The notes beneath the pieces are model-generated. The model was not told the origin of the DNA, made no database searches, and worked only from the letters and a program-made list of their open reading frames with translations. From Paenibacillus sp. OV219 (lineage in GTDB: Bacteria; Bacillota; Bacilli; Paenibacillales; Paenibacillaceae), in assembly GCF_900110075.1 (NCBI RefSeq), contig NZ_FOCJ01000011.1, forward strand, positions 121,083 to 185,082: a stretch of 64,000 bases of DNA, in the 5' to 3' direction. A program made the translations under genes and the position numbers. The first letter of the stretch is position 1. Each line of letters starts with the position of its first letter. Below, in pieces: positions 1 through 8,903 of the stretch.

Positions 1-116
1 GCGTAGCTGATGAATGGTACGCCTTGTTCATCCTGCGAACTGATCACAAGCGACTTGCGACTGTTCACGAACGCGACGTACCGCTCTTTGAGCTCCTCCA
101 TATTCGGTTGTTTCAA
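1..116 (-). CDS. HugZ-like / pyridoxamine-phosphate-oxidase-fold protein, N-terminal part only
   Basis: Only the first 38 codons lie in the window; the gene continues past the left edge. The reading on the minus strand includes MEELKERYVAFVNSR followed by SLVISSQDEQGVPFISYA, which resembles the N-terminus of the split-barrel FMN or haem-binding family (HugZ/PNPOx-like, haem utilisation). I place the start at the TTG at 116 because GAGGGGG at 125-131 lies eight bases upstream; an in-frame ATG at 101 has no such site. A perfect Fur-type palindrome lies just upstream, which fits an iron or haem role. The family call rests on a short stretch and on context. Confidence 0.55.
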   Translation of the reverse strand, partial: MKQPNMEELKERYVAFVNSRKSLVISSQDEQGVPFISY

Positions 117-150
117 AGATGGTTCCCCCTCGGATCAATCTAATTAATAT

Positions 151-165
151 TGATAATCATTATCA
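151..165. promoter_or_regulatory. Fur box (7-1-7 palindrome)
   Basis: TGATAATCATTATCA is a perfect 7-1-7 inverted repeat matching the Bacillus Fur box. It lies 35 bases upstream of the HugZ-like start and 127 bases upstream of the EamA transporter gene on the other strand, so iron repression of the leftward gene is the simpler reading. Confidence 0.85.
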
Positions 166-291
166 ATTAAGTCAACTTTATCATCATAACCTACCGATTT
201 CGGGAACACAAGGGTTATTTAGAGCCCATAGACGGCTCATCAGCCTTCCATTACAATGGGAGAATTACATGCCTAATAATGTGAGGTAACG

Positions 292-1248
292 ATGAGCGAA
301 CGACAACCTACTCCGAAGCTGCGCGCTTCACAGAATCCATACGTATTGATGCCGATTCTCCTGCTGCTCTGGGGCTCGGTCGCTGCAATTAGCAAGCTGG
401 TGCTGGGGCAGCTAGACAGCTACCAGCTGTTATTTTATATGAATGGCGTCGGTGTGCTGTCTTTCCTCGTGATCGCCCTGTTCCGCCGAGGGAAGCTGAA
501 GGCGTTATCGGTATGGAGGAGCAAGCAGCTGCTGCTCCTGACGGCATGCGGCCTATTCGTGTTTCTTTATGACTTTCTATATCTGGAGGCACTTACCCGT
601 GTCCCGGCTGTGGAGGCGTCCATGCTGAATTACCTGTTCCCGATCTTCATTGTTCTCTTCGCGATTCCATTTCATAAAGAGCGGATGAACCGCTACAAGC
701 TGATTGCCGTTCTAATGGGCTTTATGGGGACGGTGCTGCTGACGACCAAAGGCGATTTCACCGCGCTCCGGCTCACGAATTTGACGGGCGATCTGCTAGC
801 GGTGCTGGCCGCAATCAGTTGGGGGCTATTCACGAATCTGGTAAAAATCAATAAGCAGGATATGCTCCTGAGTACGTTATACATGACGGTCATCTCCTTC
901 GTGCTGTCCGCATTCGGCATGTTCGTCCTCTCGGAGCCGGCGCTGCCTCACTTAACAGACTTCGCAGGCGTGTTCTGGCTCAGCATGTGCAATATTGTGC
1001 TTGGATTCTTCCTCTACATTCAAGCGTTGCGCTATTCCACGGCATCACTCGTTGCCAGCTTTACCTTCTTCACGCCGTTCATTACGCTGCTCTTTATTAT
1101 GCTGCTGCTTGGTGAGCAGCTTAGCGCCATCGACGGCTTCGCAGCGCTGCTGATTCTATCCGGCGTGCCGATCCAGCGGCTCGGCCAACGATTAAACGTC
1201 GGCAGGGCAAAGGCGGAAACGGAAGCGGAAGGAAGCGCGCAGCTCTAA
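292..1248 (+). CDS. EamA/DMT-family transporter
   Basis: This 318-residue protein is almost wholly hydrophobic, with about ten predicted transmembrane segments arranged as two EamA repeats, the drug/metabolite transporter layout. The first repeat begins near residue 17 (PILLLLWGSVAAISK) and the second near residue 165 (GDLLAVLAAISWGLF). The ATG at 292 follows a weak GTGAGGTAAC site. The tail after residue 300 is charged and cytoplasmic. The substrate cannot be read from the sequence; family members export amino acids, nucleosides or drugs. The gene stands alone, with a terminator-like hairpin behind it. Confidence 0.85.
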   Translation: MSERQPTPKLRASQNPYVLMPILLLLWGSVAAISKLVLGQLDSYQLLFYMNGVGVLSFLVIALFRRGKLKALSVWRSKQLLLLTACGLFVFLYDFLYLEALTRVPAVEASMLNYLFPIFIVLFAIPFHKERMNRYKLIAVLMGFMGTVLLTTKGDFTALRLTNLTGDLLAVLAAISWGLFTNLVKINKQDMLLSTLYMTVISFVLSAFGMFVLSEPALPHLTDFAGVFWLSMCNIVLGFFLYIQALRYSTASLVASFTFFTPFITLLFIMLLLGEQLSAIDGFAALLILSGVPIQRLGQRLNVGRAKAETEAEGSAQL

Positions 1249-1271
1249 GCACACGGAAGACTTTAGGACAG

Positions 1272-1322
1272 ACAAGGCCTCTTTTTGCTGCCCGCTCATG
1301 GGCTGCGAGAAGGGGCTTTTTT
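1272..1322 (+). terminator. intrinsic terminator after EamA gene
   Basis: An imperfect hairpin (AAGGCCTCTT pairing with AAGGGGCTT, inner GCCC/GGGC stem) is followed by six T residues. It lies 25 bases after the EamA stop codon. Confidence 0.65.
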
Positions 1323-1436
1323 GCAAAGGTTGCACCATTTTCGATATCTTCACGAAGCGTTAGCGCTTGCTTAACAACCGCACCGTATTGTTAGGACAAG
1401 CAAGTTGTTGATTATACATTACTAGGAGGAATACCC

Positions 1437-2561
1437 GTGTCCAAAGGATTCAAAGCTACAACTGCGGTGCTAGGTGCAGTACTTGCATTGTCCGTCATCA
1501 CATCTTCCGTTTCCGCAGCAGCAGCCGCACCTGTACTTTCGAAGAAAGCGGGTCAATTCGTATCTGCAAGCGTAGAGCGCAATGCGAAAGGCAGCATAGT
1601 TATTAACTGGAAGACTGACGCTAACCTTGGCGCAGCAAAAATCTACTGGAGCACATCGCCTGACAACATCGAGAAGAACGGCAAACTATTGGCGCAAACA
1701 TATACAAGCTTCGGCGGCTTCGTAACACCGGATCCAAAGCCGGGCTACCGTGTTTACTTCGCTGTAAAAGGCGGGAATGGCGCGGTTATTACAGCAGCAG
1801 AGCGTAAAGTAAATCTGCAAGGCGCATTCAACTTCCGCGATCTTGGCGGCTATAAGACGACAGACGGCAAGACAGTGAAGTGGGGCAAGCTGTATCGTGG
1901 TGAAGAGCTTGGCCATCTGACTGCGCAGGACCTTGAGTATGTGAAGCGTATGAATATTAAGACCGACGTTGACTACCGTACGGATGCGGAAGTAAACGCA
2001 ATGAAGGATCCTGTAGTCGCTGGCATGAAGTATGTTCGTACAGACGAAGGCAACCCAGGCAGCACGGCTGATCTTAACACGATGATCAAGTCCGGCGTAT
2101 TGAAGGACGAGGCTTCTGCCGTTCAAATGCTTGCAGGCTTCAACAAGCAAATGGTTAATGCGCCGAAGTTCTATGTGCAGCTGATGGAGCTGTTGAATGA
2201 TCCGAGCAACATGGCGCTCATTCAACATTGTACAGCGGGTAAAGACCGTACGGGTCTTGGCTCTGCAATCATCCTGTTGACACTTGGTGTAGATGAGCAA
2301 ACCGTTATGAACGATTACCTGCTCTCCAACTTCTACCGTGCAGATGCGAACAAAGCGACAATTGAAGCGCTGAAGAAGCAAATTCCAGACGAGAACGTGA
2401 TTAAAGCGATGTCAGCTCTGATGGGCGTTCAGAAAGAATTTCTGCAAGCTGCACTCGATGAAATGAAAGCGAAATACGGCTCCATCGACGCGTTCATCGA
2501 GAAAGGTCTAGGCGTAACGAAGGAAGAGCGTGCGAAGCTGAAAGCGATGTACCTGGAGTAG
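1437..2561 (+). CDS. secreted tyrosine-protein phosphatase (Y_phosphatase3 type)
   Basis: The 374-residue protein starts with GTG at 1437, behind TAGGAGGA. It has a signal peptide: a lysine-containing n-region, a hydrophobic stretch near residues 9-24, then an Ala-rich cleavage region. Residues 30-120 look like a small beta-sandwich (fibronectin-like). The catalytic domain follows, with NFRDLGGY near residue 132 and the phosphatase P-loop HCTAGKDRTG near residue 262, where Cys is the nucleophile and Arg binds phosphate. Proteins of this type dephosphorylate phosphotyrosine or phosphoinositides. Secretion implies action outside the membrane. It is transcribed alone and converges on the next gene. 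Confidence 0.88.
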   Translation: MSKGFKATTAVLGAVLALSVITSSVSAAAAAPVLSKKAGQFVSASVERNAKGSIVINWKTDANLGAAKIYWSTSPDNIEKNGKLLAQTYTSFGGFVTPDPKPGYRVYFAVKGGNGAVITAAERKVNLQGAFNFRDLGGYKTTDGKTVKWGKLYRGEELGHLTAQDLEYVKRMNIKTDVDYRTDAEVNAMKDPVVAGMKYVRTDEGNPGSTADLNTMIKSGVLKDEASAVQMLAGFNKQMVNAPKFYVQLMELLNDPSNMALIQHCTAGKDRTGLGSAIILLTLGVDEQTVMNDYLLSNFYRADANKATIEALKKQIPDENVIKAMSALMGVQKEFLQAALDEMKAKYGSIDAFIEKGLGVTKEERAKLKAMYLE

Positions 2562-2583
2562 ATCAGGGCACCTATGAATAGAC

Positions 2584-2620
2584 AAGAAGCCCCGCCTTCT
2601 CGATGAAGGCGGGGCTTCTT
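2584..2620. terminator. bidirectional terminator between convergent genes
   Basis: AAGAAGCCCCGCCTTC and GAAGGCGGGGCTTCTT form a perfect 16-bp stem around a five-base loop. It can serve both the phosphatase gene and the Calx-beta gene, which converge here. Confidence 0.9.
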
Positions 2621-2631
2621 CATGCCGCTCG

Positions 2632-4077
2632 TTACTGAACGGTGAAAGGGTCGACCTGGAAGGACATCGTGTTCACAGGAACAACGACGCCGTCTACGAA
2701 ATCAAATACATGCCAGAGTGTTCCTTCTGTATTGGTTGGAACGAAGAAGGTGTTCAGGACATTCGAGCCTTTGTACACCGTTACTTTGGCCCCTGAACTG
2801 GACATTGCAGCACTATCGCCGGAGAATCTGTTGGTGTAATCATGCACGGAGTAGTGATAGGAGCCGCCTTGAATATTTGTTATCGTAACCGTTTCCGGTC
2901 CGTAGCTGGTTGTGTCGTCGACATCGAGAACGACGCTGGATATTGCATCAGCAAAATGTTTGTAGGACGCAGGATAGTAGATATGGAATCTGTCTGCGGC
3001 TCCGCTTGGTCCTGTAACATGGGAGTCAAGGTCAGTCGGGGTCTCGCCCCAAGTCAAGACGACACGAATCTCATCGGTCGCGAGTATTGGTGTAACGGTT
3101 CCATTCTGGTTGCCTGTTGTCACGCCGCCGATGGAGACAGCTAGCAGTTGCCCAGTTACATAGCCTGTGCCCGTGATGGTTGCTGTATAGTTGCCTACTG
3201 GCAGGAAGGCAGAGTAGCTGCCGGAATCGCTCGTCGTCGCCGAGCCGACTACGGGTCCATCGACAACGTTAGAGCCACTGCGGAATTCCAGCAGCACATT
3301 TGGCACGGGATTGCCGGTGAGGGCATTCGTAATGGTACCTTCAACGGTGCCGTCGCTTTGCTGAGTTACCGGTACGAGCGCGATTGCCGGGCTGAATGTT
3401 GCAACACCGCTTGTCACGTCGACGAAAGTAAAGCTGGAGTGGTATCCGGCGCGCGAGGCTGTAATTTTGTAATGGCCAGGAGGTAGCGAGAAGGAGTAAC
3501 CTCCGTTAGCGGCGGATACAGCTGTGCGGACTGACACATTCGCGCTGTTGAAGACTTGGATAGCCGCACCGGACAGATTGCCATGTGTAACGGCATTGAT
3601 GACCGTTCCTGTAACGGAGCCATTCGCTACACTATTCGAGTCGTTGTCAATAATGGATGCCCACGCCAATTCTGGCTGGATAATGGTAGCGCCGCCGGTC
3701 GGGTTTTTCAAGAACACCTTGAACATCTCTAGGCTTTCAACGATCGAGTCATCCACAATGGGAACTTCTATGAGCTGCTCTGTGACACCATCACCGAACG
3801 TCAGCGTACCGTTCACGTGGTTATAGTCCACGCCTGGGGTGGCGGAATTGCCACAGTTGCAGAAGTCGACTGTGACAACACCGTCGCTGCCGCCGGTTCG
3901 CAGCACTTTAACAACTAATGCACCTTCACCCTCGTTCACTGTGTACGTGTCATGCTCAAGATGAAGTTGTCCGGGTGTCAGCAGACTCTCTGCCGAAACA
4001 AGCTGCGGCAGCAGCATCATCAACATGAATAAGACAGCTAGTCCAACATACGCGCTTCGTTTCATATTCAGGCTCAC
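2632..4077 (-). CDS. secreted Calx-beta / carboxypeptidase-regulatory-like / YfaP-type multidomain protein
   Basis: This 481-residue protein starts with GTG at 4077 behind GAGGAGGG and carries a signal peptide (MKRSAYVGLAVLFMLMMLL). Domains in order: a Calx-beta domain at about 35-145 (VNEGEGALVVKVLRTGG, ending ASIIDND); two carboxypeptidase-regulatory-like beta-sandwich domains at about 153-235 and 243-330; and a C-terminal YfaP/DUF2135-like domain containing LTWGETPTDLDSHVTGP. All are beta-rich extracellular modules, so an adhesive or structural role outside the cell is likely, perhaps calcium-dependent. No catalytic residues are evident. A large dyad in the promoter region suggests dedicated regulation. 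Confidence 0.78.
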   Translation of the reverse strand: MSLNMKRSAYVGLAVLFMLMMLLPQLVSAESLLTPGQLHLEHDTYTVNEGEGALVVKVLRTGGSDGVVTVDFCNCGNSATPGVDYNHVNGTLTFGDGVTEQLIEVPIVDDSIVESLEMFKVFLKNPTGGATIIQPELAWASIIDNDSNSVANGSVTGTVINAVTHGNLSGAAIQVFNSANVSVRTAVSAANGGYSFSLPPGHYKITASRAGYHSSFTFVDVTSGVATFSPAIALVPVTQQSDGTVEGTITNALTGNPVPNVLLEFRSGSNVVDGPVVGSATTSDSGSYSAFLPVGNYTATITGTGYVTGQLLAVSIGGVTTGNQNGTVTPILATDEIRVVLTWGETPTDLDSHVTGPSGAADRFHIYYPASYKHFADAISSVVLDVDDTTSYGPETVTITNIQGGSYHYSVHDYTNRFSGDSAAMSSSGAKVTVYKGSNVLNTFFVPTNTEGTLWHVFDFVDGVVVPVNTMSFQVDPFTVQ

Positions 4078-4101
4078 TTGTCTGTCCCTCCTCTATCCAT
4101 A

Positions 4102-4145
4102 TATACAAATTGTATCATAATTAATGATATGATACGTTTTGTATA
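4102..4145. promoter_or_regulatory. long AT-rich operator-like dyad
   Basis: Two 17-base arms at 4102-4118 (TATACAAATTGTATCAT) and 4129-4145 (ATGATACGTTTTGTATA) match at 15 of 17 positions around a 10-base spacer. The dyad ends 24 bases upstream of the GTG start of the Calx-beta gene, so a bound regulator would cover its promoter. Confidence 0.6.
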
Positions 4146-4184
4146 GTGTCAATGGGGAGTTTTTTCATTTCTCGACACGAAAAT

Positions 4185-4203
4185 GCGCTCCGTTATGGAG
4201 CGC
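4185..4203 (-). terminator. hairpin after the DHODH-like/membrane gene
   Basis: GCGCTCC and GGAGCGC form a 7-bp stem with a five-base loop. On the minus strand it is followed by a T-rich run (ATTTTC), so it probably ends transcription of the gene at 4256-6247. Confidence 0.55.
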
Positions 4204-4255
4204 CCCAAGCAGCGATGAGCGGCAAGCTATTGTAAAATAATGCTCGAAAAACCGT

Positions 4256-6247
4256 TCACGATCGACCGTCGCTGGCGCATGGCATCGATGGCCTGCTTGG
4301 CATCAAATAAGGATAAAGCAGCACAAGCCCGCCCATGTAGAGCACGAGAGCGAAGACGGCTGGCGACAGATGGACGAAGTCGGTATAGCCAATATGCATA
4401 TGAACCGAGAAAGCGGCGATGAAAGCCGGCGCGCCGCCGAGCAGATAGGTCCACCATAACCATCGCTGACCTTGCTGGAGCCCCCATAAAGCCATCATCA
4501 GTAGTACGAGCGCATCGGAGAACAGCGCGCCTCCGAAGCCGGCCCGATCATGGGCAATGAGCGGCACAAGATGCGGGTTTAGCGCCTGCAGCTGAGCGGC
4601 GGTCGTGTCCATATAAGCCAGGTCCTGCGGTACGAATACAGTCGTAATACCGTACCCCGAAATCGTAATGCTGCCTATGACGAGCGCAAAGCCGAGCACG
4701 ACCATACAGCACTGCCCCCACATGGCACGCCGCCAAACAGCGTCATTTCTGACATTCACCGGTCCCCGGAACGGCTGGTCGGGATTCCGGCGCATGCTGA
4801 GCAGAAACAGGGGCAAAAGCAGTAGTGCGACCACGGCATGCAGAGGGTCGAAGTAGCCATAGCCGAGATAGAGGAAGAAGCTTAAGAAACCGACTGTGCC
4901 CGAGACTAGCAGCGCCATGCGCGCCCAATGCAAGCTGTGCCGCAGCCCGTAACGGCCCAGTTGATAATAGATGACGCCGATCGAGATCATCGTTCCAGCC
5001 AGCGTAATCCGGTCATGCGACATGAAATGCAGCAAGCGGTGGTTGATATGATGGATCGCACTACGCTTCAGGCCGAGGAATGCCTCATCATAAGGAAGCA
5101 GCACGGAGGTGGCGGCGATCATCCATGCGAGCAGCCCGCCGAAGATCATGCCGATTCCGAGCAGGCACATCCAGCCCCAATGCCGCCAGAAGGATACGGG
5201 CTCCGGAGCGGGAAGCAGCCTCGTCTTCTCATGCACAATCGCTTCATTGACGCGCTTCGGCAATCCCGGTCCGGCAAAGACAAGCCCAGCATGGAGTATG
5301 ACATAGGAAGCGCCTGCAGCTATTGCGTCAAGCGCATCCTGCGGCTCATAGAGACCGGCCGCAGAGATTAGTGTAAAGTCGTCAGCGTAAGGACGCGCCA
5401 GCTCCCGGAGGAGCTTCAGCTTCGCAAGGCTGGTTTGCCGGTCATTCAGGTCGAGCACAAGCTCCCCTGAATCCACCGTTCGCGATTCGCCGATAACCGC
5501 GCCTGTCCATAAGACTAACTCGGTAGCCTTAAGTATCTCGACAAGACGAGCTTCCTCCGCATCATGAGGAATATATAGAAACAGAAGTGCTCCTTGAAGA
5601 TCGTCATCCGCACGCGCAGAGGCGCGAAGCTGCTCTAGCAGCCATACGGTCCCTTGCGGATCAAGCGGCTGCTGCAGCGCATCAACGAAGAAGCCTGCTG
5701 CGCCTGCTTATCGCAGCAGGCGCATCATTGGCAGCAGCTGCGAGAGCGCGTGCTCCGGCGTGCTTCCCGGCAGCGGAGTCAGCCGCACGAGCTGCGCAAG
5801 CGCGTGCCCCGGCTTCGCAAGGCGGGCGGCGGCGGCGGCGGCAGCGCCGGCGTTCTCCGCGTACGCCGGATAAACGATGCGCTCGCGTGCGGCATCGAGC
5901 ATGATCGGCGCAGCAGCGCTCGCCCTGCCGGCAGCCGGGGCAGCAGGCTCGGCCATAATCGGGCCGAGCTCGATAAAGCCGAAGCCGAGCTGCGCCATCG
6001 CCCGGTGCGCAATTCCGGCGGGATCGACACTGCCCGCGAGACCGACGGGCGTGGGCAGCTCTACCCCGCCAATGCTGCTGCGCAGCAGGGGAGATGGCTC
6101 CATATGTCCGAGCGTACGGATGACGAAGGAGCCTAGCGGCAAGCGGCTGAGTGTGCCGATCGCGCCAAGTGTAAGCGCGCGTGCCATCCGCCCTGGCAGG
6201 CGAAACAAGAGGGGGCGGAACAACGTTTGATAAGACCAATCCGGCAT
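4256..6247 (-). pseudogene. dihydroorotate-dehydrogenase-like domain fused to a membrane domain, interrupted by an in-frame TAA
   Basis: From ATG at 6247 (AGGAGAG upstream) the frame runs 179 codons, stops at TAA (5710-5708), then stays open in the same frame to 4256; without the stop it would encode 663 residues. The first third contains PTPVGLAGSVDPAG and LGFGFIELGPI, like class 2 dihydroorotate dehydrogenase but with Pro in place of the usual FDKN lysine. The part after the stop has AAGLYEPQDALDAIAAGAS and GPGLPKRVNEAI, the usual C-terminal FMN-barrel motifs. A membrane domain of about eight helices follows. No Shine-Dalgarno site precedes the second half, so it is unlikely to be translated alone. 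It is either a pseudogene or a recoded gene. Confidence 0.7.
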
Positions 6248-6355
6248 CGGCGATGTCTCTCCTAGTCATGTGCAGGTCATTTTGTAATAGTAGTATAACA
6301 AAAGAGGGTTACCAACATTTACATAATTTTTCCTTTCGTTGGGGCAGGTTTCCGT

Positions 6356-6361
6356 TATAAT
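6356..6361 (+). promoter_or_regulatory. candidate -10 box of the stalk-domain gene
   Basis: TATAAT lies 46 bases upstream of the ATG at 6408. No convincing -35 hexamer sits at the usual distance, so the promoter may depend on an activator or another sigma factor. Confidence 0.4.
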
Positions 6362-6407
6362 GAACAGATGTGTGTACATTAATTATACGAACAGCGGAGG
6401 CAGCACG

Positions 6408-7982
6408 ATGAGAAAATGGTGGCAGTTAGGGTTAGCGGTAATGGTGTTTCTGCTGGTAATGCCGGCGATGACGTTTGCGAAGGAAGCGAAGAGCAAGCCG
6501 ATTATTATGATCGACAACAAACGGGTCGTCTTCAAGCACGAACCGATAGTGAAGGGCGAGACAGTGCTTGTCCCGTTAGGCGAGATGTTCCAAGCTGGCG
6601 GAGCTCAGGTCATGGAGAAAGTAAAGAACAATACCTATAAAGTGCTGAAGGATGCGAACCATGCCGGCACCTTCAAGGTGGGCAGCAAGTCGTACACGAT
6701 GCTGACGCATACGTTGACGCTCGCAGAACCGGTACAGCTTATCAATGGCGTTGTCTATCTCGACATCAGCGCTTTCCAAATGATTGTTCCTGCCACTTCG
6801 CTTACAGATTCGCAGACCCATGACTATATTTTCAATACCTACAAGCAGGTGAAGGAGCAGAAGTATCAAACGAACTTGAAGGGGAAGCTGCTGACGGACG
6901 CCGAGGTTAAGAAAGCTTCGCAAACGGAGGTCATCTGGCATGATGAGAAGCTTAGCACCTACACCATTGAAGCTGAGTACCCCTCCTACCTGAATGTGAT
7001 CGACCAGACCATAGTCGAGAAGGGCATGATGAAGGACATTCGCGTCAAATACTACGGCGATGCGCACAAGGATTACATCCGAGGCTATTACGATATTTCC
7101 ATCCGTAATCGTAAGAGTGGCAGCTATGAGCTGCAGACGGACAAGATGGCGCTTAATCTGCCATACAAAAACGGCAAGGTTGATTTCAGCATTAGCAAAG
7201 CGATGCAGATGTACAAGAGTCAGTCGTATTCGATTGCGCTGAATGGGAAGACGATCTCTTTTGACAAGAAGCCGGTTTATAAGGACGGCAACCTGATGGT
7301 GCCGGCTATGGAAGGGCTGAAGAAGCTCGGATTCAACGTGGAGGAAGTTGTCGTAGGGAAGAAGTTCAAGCTCAGCAAGAAAGAGGAGCCTTATTCTGCG
7401 ATGTATATGAGTGCTGGCAGCAATGTATTGATAGATGATGACGGTCAGGAGCATGGTCCCATGCGCGGCGATACGCCAACTGTACAGGCGATTAACGGTA
7501 TCATGATGTTCCCGTTCTCGATGCTGGGCAGCACTTCGTTTACGGTCGAAGGGGACTTCCCGAATTATCAGTTATACAATTCGACTTCGAAGAACAGCGC
7601 ATCGTACGTGGATGATGACGGTCATTCGATCTCGGCGTGGAACGATGATCTGCTCAGGACAGCAGCGATTTTCCATACGAATACGAGTTTCCAAATGTCG
7701 ACGAAGCCGGAGCGCTATAGCTACGTAATCGACCATTACGGAATGATCGGTGGGGACATGCGGAGAGAGCGTGCGGCGGTTAGCGGTGAAGTTGTGAATG
7801 GATTCGTCGTCGGGTATGTGTACTTATATCTGCTTGATGAGAACTACCAGATGATTCGCAACTTCTTGACGCTTGATGTTAAGTTACCGCTGAACAAGGA
7901 CGGTAAGCTTAGTCTGACTATGGAGCAGTTTAGAGCAATGTATGGCATTACCGATTATCAGACAAACGGCGGATTGGCATAG
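6408..7982 (+). CDS. secreted protein with copper-amine-oxidase-N-type stalk domains
   Basis: The 524-residue protein starts at ATG 6408, with GGAGG at 6396 nine bases upstream; an in-frame TTA-rich upstream extension to 6339 lacks a binding site. A signal peptide (MRKWWQLGLAVMVFLLV, cleavage near TFAKEA) is followed by a stalk domain at about 30-130 (IIMIDNKRVVFKHEPIV, ETVLVPLGEMFQ) and a second, weaker copy at about 270-330 (ISFDKKPVYKDGNLMVP). These domains occur in many secreted proteins of Paenibacillaceae and are thought to be structural or wall-associated. The rest shows no motif I recognise. It is transcribed alone and converges on the hydrolase gene. Confidence 0.72.
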   Translation: MRKWWQLGLAVMVFLLVMPAMTFAKEAKSKPIIMIDNKRVVFKHEPIVKGETVLVPLGEMFQAGGAQVMEKVKNNTYKVLKDANHAGTFKVGSKSYTMLTHTLTLAEPVQLINGVVYLDISAFQMIVPATSLTDSQTHDYIFNTYKQVKEQKYQTNLKGKLLTDAEVKKASQTEVIWHDEKLSTYTIEAEYPSYLNVIDQTIVEKGMMKDIRVKYYGDAHKDYIRGYYDISIRNRKSGSYELQTDKMALNLPYKNGKVDFSISKAMQMYKSQSYSIALNGKTISFDKKPVYKDGNLMVPAMEGLKKLGFNVEEVVVGKKFKLSKKEEPYSAMYMSAGSNVLIDDDGQEHGPMRGDTPTVQAINGIMMFPFSMLGSTSFTVEGDFPNYQLYNSTSKNSASYVDDDGHSISAWNDDLLRTAAIFHTNTSFQMSTKPERYSYVIDHYGMIGGDMRRERAAVSGEVVNGFVVGYVYLYLLDENYQMIRNFLTLDVKLPLNKDGKLSLTMEQFRAMYGITDYQTNGGLA

Positions 7983-7999
7983 ATACAGGTAGGAGTACA

Positions 8000-8052
8000 C
8001 AAGAAACGTCCGTTTCGAAAGCCGAATTGGCAGCCGGAACGGACGTTTCTTG
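8000..8052. terminator. bidirectional terminator
   Basis: Perfect 15-bp arms at 8000-8014 (CAAGAAACGTCCGTT) and 8038-8052 enclose a 23-base loop. The hairpin lies between convergent genes. Confidence 0.8.
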
Positions 8053-8080
8053 TATTTGTGATTGTATTTGTATTTGTTTG

Positions 8081-8776
8081 TTATCCTTCTACGTGAAGCT
8101 CATCGCCAGGAGCCATTACTTTCCCTTGTAGGCCGCGTGCTTCGAGCTGGCTGACGAATTGCTCGGCATCCTGCTTAATGGGCGGGAATGTGCTGTGATG
8201 GATCGGCACGACCAGCTTCGCGTTGTACCACTCTGCCGCTTGAAGCGCATCCTCCGGCCCCATTGTATAATGGTCCCCGATTGGAACGAAGGCGACATCA
8301 ATCTTGTGGCGGTCGCCAATCAGCTTCATATCGCCAAAGAGCGACGTGTCGCCGGCATGGAGAATGGTAAGCCCTTCCGCAAATACGAGGAAGCCTGCCG
8401 GCATGCCTGCGTACAAAATCTGCTTGTTTGCCTCATCGACGATGCCCGAGCTGTGGAAGGCTTGGACCATCTTCGCTTTAGCAAATCCGAGATCGACGGT
8501 TCCGCCCATGTTCATGCCGATTGTCTGCGCGCCTTGCCAGGACATATACGTGGCAAGCTCGACAATAGCAACGACGGGAGCATTGTTTGCACTTGCAATT
8601 GGCGCGGCATCGCCGATATGGTCACCATGCGCGTGCGTCAGCAGGATAGCGTCGGTCTTAATCGAATCTGCCGTAAGTACAGCGGCTGGATTGCCAGTCA
8701 AGAAGGGATCAATAATCAGCGATTTGTCCCCGGTATGAATTTGAATACATGCATGACCATGATAAGTGATTTTCAC
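8081..8776 (-). CDS. UPF0173-type metal-dependent hydrolase (metallo-beta-lactamase fold)
   Basis: The 231-residue protein starts with GTG at 8776, behind AAGGAG. It opens [13 protein letters not shown] and carries the [10 protein letters not shown] metal-binding motif near residue 49, then [10 protein letters not shown] near 140 and PIHHSTFP near 195, the ordered His/Asp ligands of a two-metal site. The length equals that of the YtkL/UPF0173 family. Members are cytoplasmic hydrolases whose physiological substrate is unknown. The gene is divergent from the CYTH gene, and the two share a 127-base intergenic region. Confidence 0.88.
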   Translation of the reverse strand: MKITYHGHACIQIHTGDKSLIIDPFLTGNPAAVLTADSIKTDAILLTHAHGDHIGDAAPIASANNAPVVAIVELATYMSWQGAQTIGMNMGGTVDLGFAKAKMVQAFHSSGIVDEANKQILYAGMPAGFLVFAEGLTILHAGDTSLFGDMKLIGDRHKIDVAFVPIGDHYTMGPEDALQAAEWYNAKLVVPIHHSTFPPIKQDAEQFVSQLEARGLQGKVMAPGDELHVEG

Positions 8777-8903
8777 AAGCGATCGACTCCTTAGGGAGAA
8801 TTGGACACCTCTTTAGTGTGCCAGAATATGGAGTGGGAATCAATTTGGGCTATAATAGCTATATTCCACTGGACTAAGAGTATCGAGTATCGAAAGAGGA
8901 GAG

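Noticed and set aside
1686..2381. 231-codon open frame on the minus strand
   Set aside because: It lies antisense to the phosphatase gene, which has clear motifs and a signal peptide.
5587..6136. plus-strand frames over the DHODH-like region
   Set aside because: Ala/Arg-rich composition from GC-rich antisense reading; the minus-strand frame holds recognisable motifs.
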